Shown piece by piece: positions 45,756 through 57,616 of a stretch of 64,000 bases of DNA. The notes beneath the pieces are model-generated. The model did not search any database. It had not been told where the DNA came from and worked only from the letters and a program-made list of their open reading frames with translations. Made by a program: the position numbers and the translations under genes. Source of the DNA: Breviolum minutum Mf 1.05b.01 (taxonomy: Eukaryota; Sar; Dinophyceae; Suessiales; Symbiodiniaceae); assembly GCA_000507305.1 (NCBI GenBank), contig DF239406.1:124001-188000 (forward strand). The letters are read 5' to 3'. Within the stretch, counting starts at the first letter, position 1. The number at the start of each line of letters is the position of its first letter.

Positions 45756-47066
45756 GTAAGTTAATTCATCATGAATTTGAGCCAAACCTACGCACATATT
45801 CCATACAAGGAGCATTTGAGCATGGGAGAAACCATTCTGTGGATTAGTAGGTTTGGTTAATGCTACATTTGCATACATTTGCTAAAGGCTGGAGCCTAGA
45901 TGGAGAAAACAGTGTTGCTCCACTTCAACATTTGGAGCAAGGACATCGGAAGTGAGTCGAAGGGCGGGAGATGGAACAAGGTTTATGTAGTTGTTCTGTT
46001 TTTCTGTCTTTCTGGGGGTGTGTTTCTTTTTGTGATGTTATATTAGCAAGGTAATTGGATATATTTTGTGTATATTTGTATGTTATGTTTGTGTAGGGTC
46101 TCGCCCTGGAACCTAAATGACATGAAATCCAACCATCCCCAATTTGAGTGGATGTCAGTGAAAGAGAAGAGCTTTGCAAAGTGAAAAGTAGATTAGTAGG
46201 TTTTCTAGGATCACCCAGATCCTTGCAGAAGTGATCTAGCTGTATCGGGGTGCTTCTGTTTGTTTTGGAAGGTGAAGTTGGGTGGTGAAAGAGCTCCCAA
46301 CTAGATTTGCGTTCCTTTCTATTAACCTACATCCCTAATCTATAGTATCAGCATGACTTTACATTTCATCACTTACTTTTCCTTGCGCATCTCCTACACC
46401 TATAGCCTCATGATGCTTCTGAAGAGATGTGCTCAGGATGAATAACCAAAAACAATCATCTGGACAGACGATTCCACTCCCATGATGGCTGACTCATGCA
46501 CTTGCATGATTTTTAGTCATTTCCAAGAGGGAGCGTCAGCAATGGTTCATGTCCCCCCTTGTTTGCCTAAGTGATGGCAGTCACCATCCTCGAACGAAGC
46601 CTTCATTCGGGTCAAAACAGCCAGTCGACAGAAATTTACGGCTCAAAATCCATGATCTTTTGCTTGACTGAGACTGAAATGGTCCATGCATAGCTTCAGG
46701 GAACAGAATCGTGAGATATTGCCTAAAGAATGAACCCGGCAGAACAAAGGAAAGTGATCAATCCTCCACCAGTTCGTTTCCTTGAACTGATCTATGGCAT
46801 GATTTCAGGCAAAGTTTTTTCCCTCAAGGCAATGCAACATGAGCAAACGTTTATTTCAAAACCCCGGTAGCAGTAGGAAGGCCTTGTTGGACTTCTTGTC
46901 ATAGATGTTTTGGAGTCATTTGTCGCGTCAATTCTTACAAATGTACAATGCGTGCAATGCAGTATCAACAGAAGAGGCATATACCGTTGCTTCGAAGTGT
47001 GTGTGAAATACGTGTAGATATACAACAGCTGCTCGGTTTGTGAGCAGCTGCATTTTTGAACTGCAG

Positions 47067-48119
47067 AACTTCTTTACCATTGTCAAACAAGTTGAACTGA
47101 CAAAAGGAAGTGGTAAGTGGAGGGGATGTTGGGGGGTCAAATTTTATCGATAGCTAGAACGATCTCACCCGACCTCACCGAAAACCATGTTTCTTCGGGG
47201 TCTTCATTGAAGATATTGAAGTGTTTAACTTCACCTGACCTCACTTCAGAGGAAATCAAACATGGCCTTAGATTTTTCCATTTTTTCCACTTGACCCAGA
47301 TCAATTTTATCCACCACCAACCAACCTGTCATGCATTTGGGTTTGCCATTTCTATCGCTGGCAATCACCATGGGTGCACATGCCTGCGATCCGTCCAGTG
47401 CGTTGGATGAAGCAAACGCCAAGCCATCGCAATGGATGGGCAACAGAACTCAAAGGATTGTGTGGGCAAAGGACCTACCCTCCAGTAGTCTAGCATACTT
47501 GTTGCGTTTTTTTCATGATTTTGTTTGCCCACAGCACATCACAACGGGGATTCATTTTTGGAATAGTGTTTACATCTCCTTATAAGTTTACCTCTTCCAT
47601 TCATTTTGAAGCAAATCCAAGCATAGCAATGGTAAGTAATATGCGTAAATGGTTGCAAACAAGGAAACTTTGAATCGCTATGTTAGATGACTGGAGGGTA
47701 GAGACCCATGTGAACTCAACCCAAATGGTGATAAATGTATGCAAACTGTTCTGCACTTCCAAGATATGTCCACTAAAGGGGAGATGCACACACCCATCAC
47801 CATGTTACAAGCCAAACAGCTGCCAGTCTCCAAGCCAAACATGCCAGTCTCCAAAACAGAGTTTTTTCGGGACATTCGGAAAGCGCCCAAAACAAACACA
47901 GGAGCTTCACCAAACATCCAAGGCCCAGTGAGTTGGTATTGTCCCACCTGTGGTTTTCAGCGCTGTGTTGCCCAGGTATTCTATCTCAACACAAGTGTTT
48001 GGTCGATCGGCGCCTGGTGGATATCACCATGCCGGGCGAATCTTGGCATAAACCATCAAGGAAGTTCCACTGCGACTTGGGGAAAAAAACATCAAGGAAG
48101 TTGGAACGGTTTGCTTTAG
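47067..48119 (+). CDS. five-exon chain, about 216 residues, unknown protein
   Basis: Exons are 47067-47112 (after GAACTGCAG; NFFTIVKQVELTKGS; donor GTAAGT), 47154-47373 (after TCGATAG; twice contains SPDLT), 47535-47631 (after TTGCCCACAG; TSQRGFIFGIVFTSPYKF; donor GTAAGT), 47764-47927 (after CTTCCAAG; cysteine-rich CPLKGRCTHPSPCYKPNSC; donor GTGAGT) and 47996-48119 (to a TAG). All four junctions keep phase and three donors are consensus. Intron 1 is only 41 bases. The exons are open in other frames too: a signal-peptide-like frame starts MHLGLPFLSLAITMGAHA at 47331, and the last exon has a 51-codon frame ending at 48151. The cysteine-rich exon might bind metal or form disulfides. Confidence 0.56.
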
Positions 48120-49693
48120 CAAACCAAGAATTCCCCAGTGAAATCCAGTGAATTTCGAAGCTTTTCCACCCAGGGTTGGCCAGTCATGGAAACATGTAGC
48201 CGGGTAGCCGGACTTTGAAGATCAAGTTGTTGATACCTGGGGCTGGGGCAGACCCGATGGTGTTGGTTCAGAATATGACTTTCCGGATTTCACTTGGTGA
48301 TTTTTATGTGAACCAGCCATTCATTTTCAGGGGTGTATGTGTTGGCAATGATGCATTGTGCATGAGGTGCATGATATTCCATTTAGCGGTGTTCGTTCAA
48401 AAGCATGTCGTCCAAGGTCGGGTGTCAAATCAAAGTTTGATAGTCCCTGGTCCCTGTTCAGGACTGGCCTTTTGTTTCAGATTTGTATACTGTATTCTCA
48501 ATGCAATAATAGTAACATGTTGTAGACTGCAGCTACTGCAGTGTTCTTTCTGTGTCGTCCTATATAGCTGGTCGTTGTTGGTTTGTATGTATGATCTATA
48601 GTTTTGTATGTATATGTTCCTTTCCATAATATGTATATATATATATATGTGTGTGTGCCATTCGCATGCATACATTTGCCTAACATATGTATCGTATTTC
48701 CTTGATATATGAATATGATCGCAACTAAGGAGAATTAAGGTACATCACTGCATCGCGGTATTGTCTTAATGTTTGGAAACAAGTTGGGCTTGTTTCTGTC
48801 ACCCTTAGTTTAGACACTACTGAAGACCAACTGAACATGACATGGGTCACAAAGATGTCACAACTATTCCACAGTTTGGAATTCGTCAGATAGAAAACAG
48901 GAGCTTCAACGACTTTATCCAGCATATCCATTGCATATCCCTAAAAGCAGACTGTGCTCTTCAGGATTTTTGTTGAATTCAAAAAGGTTCGGACAGGTTG
49001 TACTTAATTACTGTTCCACTTTCCTGTTCCGCTTAGGCACATGATGCTGCTGCATATTGGCAGCTCAGCTTTCAATTTGCGGAACACATCTACTCCTGAT
49101 GGCAAACGGCAAACTGCAACGATTGGGAATCCTTATTTTCTAGCAAATGATTTTATTACACAATTATGTGCTAAACCTGGGGTTTTTGATAAGTGCAAAC
49201 CACCCATGGCTGCTTGAAGTCTTAGCAGCAAAAAGGGACCTGTTTTACCAAGATGATTCCAACCAGGATGCCGGGAATCCCTCCCCTAATGTGATCGGAA
49301 TCTCAGCGGGGCACCAAGATGCCATTCTTTTGGAGATGGGGTTGGACATGAGGGCCACTTCTAATTGGGGTTTTCGGGCCACTGGGGGGGTTATATATAT
49401 GATTGCACATGGGAAATATGTTTTGTTTTTTTGCTGAATATGTGTTGAATGCATGAAACATCATCATTGACTTATTATTACTGCTGCACGGGTTTGCAGC
49501 AGCCAAGAGACGAAGAATGTGTGAAGATAACTCCTCGGTCATGAACCATGATAAGAATCATATATTGTATAGTTTCAAAACCATCATGGCCATGATTTCA
49601 CCATGCTTAAAAGCCACCAAGCACCTCACTGCGTCACAGACTCAGAGTTTATCTTTTTGTCTCGTTGGTTCCCCAGGTTGAGCGATCGTGCAG

Positions 49694-49947
49694 CTGACTG
49701 TGGGCTTCCCTGTCATTTTTGCCACGTGGCGCCATTGCGAAGTGCTGCATGGGGTGTGGCACAAGCAGGTGTGGCGAGGTGAATGGCACATGGGATGTAC
49801 AGGAGAATATTTTGGGAGTGAAATGGAGCTGGTCATTATTTGGGTGGTGGTTTCAAATATTTTTATTTTCACCCCTATTTGGGAAGATTCCAATTTTGAC
49901 TAATATTTTTGAAAGGGGTTGAAACCACCAACCAGTTATTGTCATGA
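49694..49947 (+). CDS. exon interrupted by a family 1 element
   Basis: It follows GCGATCGTGCAG and is open for 50 codons in phase 0 (LTVGFPVIFATWRHCEVLHG ... GSEMELVIIW), ending TTTGG exactly where the element begins GTGGTGG. After the element's CCAG (49935) the frame reads three more codons to a TGA. If the element and one TTATT copy are removed, the frame reads ...VIIVMNIY to a stop, which may be the ancestral end. Confidence 0.48.
49841..49935. mobile_element. family 1 element (candidate introner)
   Basis: Left TGGGTGGTGGTTTCAA, right TTGAAACCACCAACCAG, flanked by TTATT on both sides. As an intron it spans 49844-49935. Confidence 0.75.
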
Positions 49948-50754
49948 ATATCTATTAAATGCGTTCGTTTAAAACAAACATGTGTACAATTGCCTTTCTG
50001 TGCGAGGGGGATTTTTTTGTGCGACCTCACCATCCCCAAAGGCCCAAACAGCAAGGAATTGAAGCCTCTTGGGAGGCCCAGGTCAATGAATGAGGAAATT
50101 TCCTTCCCTAAAATTTCCCATCTGAGTTTCGAAGGGAACAATCTCCTGAACCGATGCCAGGAAGTCTTTTGCATCAATTGCGAGATGGTGTTCGCATCAT
50201 GGCTTGTTAAAATCCTAAAACCACGTTCGAGAACGGGATGTTGATTTCAAGGATTCTATAAGGTCTAGGGGTCTCATATCTCAAGTGACCACATTTCAGA
50301 TCTCATCTATCTATCTAGTTCTCTATGTTTGCCGATTTGATGCCGATGTGTAATGTTTCGTTCTTTCTGGCAACTTCCATGTAAAATGCTGCAACTGTCA
50401 TATCCAAGTTGTGCCCGGGTTGTGTGTTTTGTAGGCTGAACTGGGAATGCGTCATCATTTTGACAGATTGAACTTGTAACTGGAACAACTGAATATCAAT
50501 CACTTGTGACGACAATAGATTTGAAACAGTTGATCTCGAGATGTCTCAAAATTATGGACCTCCTGGGAATTTTTGTTGCTGGACGGGAACTAACAAAGTC
50601 TACTGCTCCAAATTTTCATGTCTACGTTCTTCATCCTCGAGGGATATAGTTCATGATGGTACCTCGGAAGAATCAAGCTTGTCCCGGCCCCCGGCTGAGC
50701 ATAAATTTCCTCCAATCCACATCACCCCTCCAAAAGTGAAGCTTATGATGGCAG

Positions 50755-50859
50755 ATTGTCTTGTTGATGTCGGGTCTACAGTGTACAGATCTTGTGCCTC
50801 ATCAACGAGCAGAGGATCCAAGGACGATACTTTACATTTCCCTTCTAAGCAATTTGTAG
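50755..50859 (+). CDS. possible exon, strand uncertain
   Basis: It follows ATGATGGCAG and is open for 34 codons in phase 0 (IVLLMSGLQCTDLVPHQRAE) to a TAG. A donor after GATCTT (GTGCCT) would give phase 0 to the exon at 51101. The minus strand carries a competing 70-codon frame (50663-50872) between TTAATTCAG and GTACCA that is equally good in isolation. Confidence 0.3.
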   Translation: MVLLMSGLQCTDLVPHQRAEDPRTILYISLLSNL

Positions 50860-51100
50860 CCCAATCCAAATCCTGAATTAAACATGTTCACTGATTCCTG
50901 TTCAACAGAAAAAAAAACATAAGAAATTGGTGTTGAATCATCATAGGCTTCCGGGATAAACATCTCCGTACTTATTTGTTTTTTTCTGGGAGGGAAAGGG
51001 AGGTGGGAAAGTGGATTCTCAACCACCGGCTGTGGGCTTCAATAGTTGAGGATACCTGGATGTGCGGCTTACCATCGATCGAGATGTGGAAGGTTGCAAG

Positions 51101-51908
51101 GATATCAACCGCGTCTCCGGCGAATGCTGGAAGGCTTCCCCGCCTCCCGGGGGGAATCTGTCGGAATCTGCCGTGACCGTTGAGGGGGTGCTGAAGTTGT
51201 GCCCGGTGCCCAGGTGTTAAGTGCAACCATAGTGAAACCAAATATATTTTCAGAAGTGGCCTTGTCAGTTCATGAAACCAGTCTGTGGTGATCAAGGGAT
51301 TTCTCAACTTTCTTTTTGAGGTCCTGAATCTGAATTGGCACCGGTTTTTTTTACAACGGGTAGCTCATGTTGAAGATGCCTGAAACATGGTCGAACTCAC
51401 AAATAATATTATTCATGTTCATGCATTAGACCATATTGAAACTTTTTGTTCCACTGAGAACTTAGTGGTCAGCATAGGGTTCCAAGTCTAAAAACCTTCA
51501 GATGGGAAAGCTGGCTCAAGATGAGTCAGCAGTGCTGTCAGATAACCTTCAGAAAAAAGTGTGCTGGATTTTTGTTGCAGCAAACATCTGAAATCCACGT
51601 TGGAAGCTTTAGAGAAGCAATTTGGTGTTGGATTTTCTGTTGGATTTCTCTATCAAATGGGTCTGCCAAATAGCATCCGACCTGAACAAAAATGGGGAAC
51701 ATTGGGGTCAACATTTCTTGTGTTGGGGGTGGGCAGTGGGAAGGTTACCCAACTCCTAGGAGAAAATTTGTGGAAAAAAGGCATGAAACGCCCCATGAAT
51801 CCGATCACGGAACTGCCGGCAGTGAGGCGCATCATTGCTTGTTTGGCCCTTCAATTGCTAACCTCACAGCTGACATTAAGACCTTTCTCACAGCCACCCG
51901 GAGGATAG
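51101..51908 (+). CDS. two-exon chain ending in a 108-codon exon
   Basis: Exon 51101-51213 follows GGTTGCAAG and ends GCCCAG before GTGTTA: 37 codons plus two bases (VSGECWKASPPPGGNLSESA). Exon 51581-51908 follows TTTTTGTTGCAG and supplies the one base needed for phase. It reads 108 codons from KHLKSTLEALEKQFGVGFSV, through LGSTFLVLGVGSGKVTQLLG, to a TAG. An open run of that length directly after a strong acceptor is unlikely by chance. The glycine-rich loop GVGSGKV looks superficially like a P-loop but lacks the full GxxxxGK[ST] pattern, so I claim no nucleotide binding. Confidence 0.56.
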
Positions 51909-52198
51909 AAACACACTTTCTTTTTTTTTTTCGGAAGCCACATTTTGTTGGGAGATGTTTCTTTCGGAAACTTGATGTTTCTTGGTTTTTGCACATGTGG
52001 TAATTATTGGTTTAGTTATATTTATATTTGTTGATCAATTTTTGAAGAATTTGTTTACCACCAAGAAACGCGGAAACACGTCCGGGGGATCAACTATTAT
52101 GGTCAACCCATAGCTGCAAAACATCAAGGGATGTAGCGTTGTCAATGCCGAATGTCTGGAATGTCTGGAATCTTGTGGAACTATGTTTTTTTTTAAAG

Positions 52199-52305
52199 AG
52201 TGTTTTGTCAAGGGTCATGGCCAAGATCAACTAGGATGTATCCCTAAGACTAAGAATTATTCATGGATGGAACCGGAACATGAGTTCAAAAGACTTTTGG
52301 AAGAG
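52199..52305 (+). CDS. internal exon with a GQDQLG motif
   Basis: It follows a nine-T tract and AAAG and ends GAAGAG before GTATCT. It reads VKGHGQDQLGCIPKTKNYSW, then MEPEHEFKRLLEE. The frame also extends back to an ATG at 52183. The YSWMEPEHEFKRLL block feels familiar from dinoflagellate multicopy proteins, but I cannot name a family with confidence. Confidence 0.5.
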
Positions 52306-53663
52306 GTATCTTTAAGTTCACATTCTTCATGTAGAAATAACAGGACAAGGACGCATTAAAGAAGCACAAAGGCCATGTTGGGTCTGATAGTATCAAGAAA
52401 CAATGATGCCTACATTTTTCTCCTCGCTGTGGTGACTATGTTTGACGCCTACAAGTTTCAATGGCAAGCTGGTCTTGACTGAAGTCCTTACAACACATTG
52501 AAGTCCTTGAAATGCACAAAAAAACTGTTGGTTTCAACACCCTCATTTTTTGCCATCATCGTTACATATCCGAATCTTGTCTCGACCCTGTGTGGGGAAG
52601 TCATATTCCCCAAACTTGCCGAGTCAACACAAAGGGTTGGTAACCACTAGAAGCAGGTCAACACCACAACGGTTCCGTCTCAAGACTCTCAAAACTCAAA
52701 GCATCATAGCTTTCTGAGGTCGATGATGAGCTGGAAAGTGAGGTCGTGAGACTTGTCCTGAAACAAAAGACTTAGCTGAGTGGAATTGGCTAATAGAACT
52801 TTCACATTGATTCCTTGTCATTGTTATGATGCTGAGATTACTCCGAGGGGTGGGGTGTTTGTCACTATGGTGCTGCAAGGACTAGGGATTGGATAGATGT
52901 CTTAGGCTACAAATGTCCATTGGTAGTTTCAGACATCTTGCCAGCTGAGAAAAAACATGTGTTGAGATGTGCTCTAATCCCAGTTGGAACTTGTGAATTA
53001 CTAGTATGTTCATCTACCAGCTGGGGACTTGTTTGCTGGCAGGGAATGATGTCACAACCTCACAACTAAGGTGGGTTGTTAGATCCCATCTTGCGACCGT
53101 CCCACCCCCCGGGTTCCATGGATTGTTTGAGCGCGAGTGGCATGGAAATGTCTAAGGATTCTTCGATTGAAGCTTGAATCTTGGCGCGTCTTGAATCTTG
53201 GCGCGTTTCACGCGCCATGGGTTGGCCACGCTGGTGAAATCCTTCAAGAGTTGATGTGGAGAGTCTCCACCGTTTGACGTTTAAAATTTAAAATGCCAGG
53301 GTTTTTCAAATATATAGGTATAGATGTGAGCTGGATTTCTTCAAACAGAATCATGGCAAGAGTGATCATAGTAAACAGCAGGACCTAATAGGAACTGTGA
53401 AGAGGATGTATCATTCATTGGAATCCTTGCGTTTAACTTCTGAGTTTGTATTCTTAGGATAGGATATGATATGATGGAATCCCAAGAGGAAAGTTTCTGC
53501 CAGAAAGGTTGAAAGGATCAAACACCTTTTGGAGAGAGAGAGAACCGAAGAAATCGGGATCACCTGTTTTTGTTGGGGTTTCCCTGTGAGTTTGGGTATC
53601 CCATTTGGTAGTGCGGAACCCCTGCTTCCCAAATGATGGCTCGGATGACATCGCCGCGTTCAG

Positions 53664-53873
53664 GAGCACTTTGAATCTCATCGTTGGAAGGCCGAAGGAG
53701 GCCATGATTTGACCCTGAAACGCTTGGAAGCCTTGCGTATTTTGCTGGAAAGGGACTTGAGAAGTTTCATGTCACTCGGTCGTTCGAAAACTTGGAAAAA
53801 AGGGGGAAAACCATGTGGGGAAAAGGCACGCCGAAACCCGAAACAGTCGCATGCAATGAAGTGCAGATGCTGA
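53664..53873 (+). CDS. terminal exon, basic coiled-coil-like tail
   Basis: It follows CGCGTTCAG and is open for 69 codons in phase 0 to a TGA. LTLKRLEALRILLERDLRSF is a likely amphipathic helix, followed by a basic tail rich in K and R. An overlapping frame from 53591 (after CCCTGTGAG; RNPCFPNDGSDDIAAFRSTL) is also open to a TGA at 53712. One of the two may be chance. Minus-strand frames here are treated as shadows. Confidence 0.45.
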   Translation, partial: EHFESHRWKAEGGHDLTLKRLEALRILLERDLRSFMSLGRSKTWKKGGKPCGEKARRNPKQSHAMKCRC

Positions 53874-55312
53874 ATCAAGGAACATTGAATTCAACAATGT
53901 GTATATTTAGATATAAATAGGTGAACAAAAATGATCAAAAACAACGATGATTTGACAACCTGGATGCTTTCAGATGTAGCAGGGTAGCACGGATCACCTA
54001 TCCCCAAGGTTATATAAAAAATGCTTGACTGAGAGCTTGAGGTGGCTTGCCCCCTTTGTTCCTTCGAGTTGGGGGAGAGATGTATAGGGAAGAAGTAGTA
54101 GCTACAGAATATGAACGAAAATAACAGGTGATGGTTTGTGCTTGTAGAAGGGTTGTATAAGCGTTCTAGGATAGAGGTCGTACTAGACTAAGAAATCCCT
54201 TTTTCACCAACGAATAAGAGATGAAGAGATCGAGTTGGATCGAGTTGTTGTTGATAGCTCACGCACTGGGTCCTTTGGTGGTCAGCAGACCGAGCCTTTG
54301 GAAAAGACTGTTTCGACGATGATTCACAGAATCGTTGGATCCGTGATCCTTTGATAGATCAGAACCATTCTGATAAAAAAGCTATACTGATTAATTTTAA
54401 ACGCCAAGTATCCAAGAGTGACCAACATAAAATACCCGTTGTTTGTATACATGTTGCCCTGGTGTAGACCAGTAGTCGCATAATCATAGGCCATCTCAAC
54501 CGGGTCTAGGTCAGAAGCAGAAGACTGGTGGTTGAGACCGGTGGAAGAGATTCTTGGCGCCAGAATTTGTTTAGTGCTACTGTTGGTGACTGAAATCCTG
54601 AACCACCAGAGGGTCAATGCAATCTCGTAAACTGGCATCAATTACCTAGCTGCGGGCAGTACGGAGGCATTCAAACATTAAAGTTGTAGTTGAACGACAC
54701 ACAGCATCATGTTTTGGCATCTAACAGGCCATCTCTAAACAATCAAAGAGAGAGAGAGAGAGACAGAGGGGATGAAAGTAACAAAATCTCCAAAAGGGTA
54801 GAATCATCAAAGGTTAGAACTAGATCGTTTCATGCTTTTGGTGATGTAAATGCATGATGATCTCATGAATTTGTGTATCCCCTATAGAAAGGCACCCTCC
54901 ATAAAAAATGTTCTCCACTACAAGAAGCCCGAATAAATTGCATTTTATAGAGGGAAGGTGTTCTAGATGTCAGAAATTCCCTTTTTGAAGTTTGTGGACG
55001 TGAGGTTTCTGGGCATCCCATTGAAAAAACAGTCGCTTTTCATTGTATAAACCAGTGTTTTGCAGCAACACAGAATGTACAGTCAGCAGCTTTCATTTTC
55101 TAGAACCTAGGATATCCTAGGATGTTGGACCATTATGTAGGGAAGCAAAGGGGGGGCAAATAGTATGTACCAATCTTTGTAAACAATTACATCCTGACAT
55201 GCATGTGTATGAATATACACACATTCTTTTCACAATTTGTGAATATTTACACCATATACACGGTGTAAGTGTATAGATATGTGTATTTAGTATGTACCTG
55301 GACCCCCTCACA
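53874..55312. other. non-coding stretch
   Basis: A GA microsatellite sits near 54750. A 105-codon minus frame at 54324-54641 has no paired splice sites. I see no supported gene. Confidence 0.35.
54747..54763. repeat. GA microsatellite
   Basis: About eight GA units. Confidence 0.85.
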
Positions 55313-55554
55313 CGTTTGTTTTTTTTTTCGCTTTGGAACCCTTCAAAAGGGAGGTGCGTTCGATTCAAATCCACGGTCCAAGGAGTTGGGTCCACCCACG
55401 TCACGTGACCGATGGAGTACAAATTGGATTTTTGGAGCCATTGAAATTAGGGAAATCCGCAAAAGATGGATTGTTGAACCTCAAAACAACAAGAATCATA
55501 AGCTTACCCCACTATTTGTTTCACACATGTTGATTTTTGGGTAGGGCAGGATTG

Positions 55555-55827
55555 TTGAACCTCTATTTAAAAAGAGGGTGGACCGTGGACCAGAAACTCT
55601 CCAGTGTAGTTGATGCAAAAAAGGCTTCAAACTTCGAAGCAGCGGCTGGTGGTTCTGCTCCAGACCAAAAATACGGATTGGCTGCGGAGGTGCCTCTCGA
55701 AGGAAACCAACGGGTTTCCATAGCTGGAACGTTCTGGTGGGTTGGAGTCGACGATTTGTGTGGAGAAACCGCCCAAATTTCAGGAACTACATTGAAGCAA
55801 GTGCACAAAAAACACGAGCATAGATAA
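55555..55827 (+). CDS. possible terminal exon(s), unknown protein
   Basis: Open from about 55537 to a TGA at 55825-55827. It reads KLSSVVDAKKASNFEAAAGG, then VPLEGNQRVSIAGTFWWVGV and a basic end. Upstream, 55337-55544 after CCTTCAAAAG is open in phase 0 for about 65 codons and may be a preceding exon. GGATTGTTGAACCTC is repeated at 55463 and 55548. The antisense frame is also open, so the call is tentative. Confidence 0.4.
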   Translation: MNLYLKRGWTVDQKLSSVVDAKKASNFEAAAGGSAPDQKYGLAAEVPLEGNQRVSIAGTFWWVGVDDLCGETAQISGTTLKQVHKKHEHR

Positions 55828-57052
55828 GCTGATGTAAATGGATGGGGGGGGGGGGCGTTAATATGACATTTTTAGTATGGGTTTGGGGAAATATGAGAGA
55901 TATGATGGAAAATTCCGATGGATAGGTGTGCCAACACATGTAGGTACACATATTTTGAGTCGATGAACATGCCTTTGAAGCACATGAACATGCATCGTTC
56001 ACAGGTAGAGCTTCATCCATTACACATATGTAGTAGTAACTACTATACATACATATGTAGTAGTAACTACTATATATATATATACAGTTTTCAATGCTTC
56101 ATGTTTAGCAGAAGGTGCATGCCGCTATGACTCTTTCTCTTTGCAGGCTTCAAAAGGAAGAGGTGAAGCATTTGCACCCACTTCGTTTCTTGGTTACTCG
56201 TAGCATGGGAATCTCTTCAGCATGGTTTCTTGAAGGCTGCAGGCATATCAATCAAACGCCAACTCGGTGTTCATAGGGGAACAGTTCCTTTAAAAGAGGG
56301 CATCAGAATCCTAAAACATTGGAAGATTTCGGTACTTGGAGAAGCTTTGGGAAGTGGTGAACAGGGTTTTTTCCAGGATAAACTGGTAAATGTACACATG
56401 TTTTGAGGCCAAATGAAAATTCATTTGTACATATGAGGCTTTCGCAAAAACTTTGGTCCATGAAAGGGTCTTTCTTTGCCGAAGACCTTTGGTTTGCCGG
56501 TTAACCCATGGGCCTCTTCTACCGGGGGTTACAGGTTGCAGGCAAGGCCCCAAGGCCTCGAAACTGATCGTCCTGGGAAGGGTGTAAGATCTTCCCCCCA
56601 AAAACGGGTAGGAAAATCCACACGGTGCTCCCGCTGTTTCCGTAAGGTAAATGCTCGGTGAATTCTGCCACCTGTGATGGACCGCTTTGGGGAACCTTGG
56701 CAGCTGAGACGAACTGCTAAAAAAAGCGAAAATGGATTTCAGAAGCATTTCGGTGGCTTCCATGAAATAAATAGGTTTTATAGATGTCTTGATTTCATTA
56801 TTTGATGTTCTTCTAATTGTGACTTTGTTTTTTTCAAGATGTCTATAATCTATATGTTTTGGTGTTCTCATGTTGGCAAAATACCTTCCTTGTTACATGC
56901 CTATGATATGCAAGTGTTTTGGTTTCTGGATTTGTATTGGAACCATATGATCGAGTGGCCCTTGATCTCATGCACAGGTTGATCTTTGGTAGGTGTTGGG
57001 GCTGAATATCAATGTTGGTCACTTGCATGCCAATTTTTAATCATGTGATCAT
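55828..57052. other. stretch without a supported gene
   Basis: It contains a poly-G run (55845-55857), a 28-bp tandem pair and the longest minus-strand frame of the window (56311-56871, 186 codons). That frame has no identifiable motif and is within reach of chance for 64 kb. Confidence 0.35.
56023..56077. repeat. two tandem units with an internal palindrome
   Basis: Two 28-base units, each with CATATGTAGTAGTAACTACT. The AGTAGT/ACTACT part is self-complementary. Confidence 0.85.
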
Positions 57053-57057
57053 GTGGG

Positions 57058-57165
57058 TATACTCCCCCGAAAATTAACATGGAACCCGAAAACCAGCCCT
57101 TTGAAGAGGAAAATCATCTTCCAAAGCTCCATTTTGGGGTTCCATGTTAATTTTCAGGGGTGTAC
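57058..57165. mobile_element. family 2 element, complete
   Basis: The ends GTATACTCCCCCGAAAATTA and (reverse complement) GTACACCCCTGAAAATTAAC pair well. On the plus strand it begins GTATAC and has GTTAATTTTCAG before the last GGGTGTAC. The interior GAAAATCATCTTCC is the shared core. Confidence 0.8.
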
Positions 57166-57616
57166 TTTAAAGGGATATCCTCCAATCATGAACCATTTCC
57201 ACCATGCCAGGGCATTTGGTACAACATACCTCCCCTACGGTAGCATTTTTGGAGTCACCTGTTGATTCAAGTTGTTTGTAAAGAGGCGCTGTGTGTATGT
57301 GTAGAGAAATAGTATATGTGTAGATTTAAATGTAAATTATATGGTCATTTTCATATATATGGGCAACTTTTCAAGGCAGAAAAAAGGTAGACATAAGAAA
57401 GCAAGGCATAAAACTGCTATTAATTTTCAATGATACAGGTACATGCAGAATTACACATGTTTTCCTTGTACATGAATAAGTATTTTGTTACCTCTATTAG
57501 GCCTACAGGTCGTAGCTACACATTGTAGAAGATATGCGGTCGCCGCTACACCTCTTGACAAATCTCCCGACTTTGGGCCCTAGGCGAATACTCCAACACA
57601 TGCTGCAAAGTTTCAG

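Noticed and set aside
47331..47585. Signal-peptide-like frame starting MHLGLPFLSLAITMGAHA
   Set aside because: Another frame in the same DNA joins four other exons in phase with consensus donors, so this is more likely a shadow.
50663..50872. 70-codon minus exon between TTAATTCAG and GTACCA
   Set aside because: Attractive alone, but I found no in-phase neighbour. Its would-be partner at 51073-51157 is antisense to the better plus exon 51101-51213.
51733..51760. GVGSGKV as a nucleotide-binding P-loop
   Set aside because: It lacks the full GxxxxGK[ST] spacing and no partner motif is visible.
53411..53878. Three overlapping minus frames
   Set aside because: They are antisense to a 69-codon plus exon with an acceptor and a coiled-coil-like sequence.
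56311..56871. 186-codon minus frame, the longest in the window
   Set aside because: No recognisable motif and no splice-site support. A frame of this length is not improbable by chance given the window size and the number of frames.
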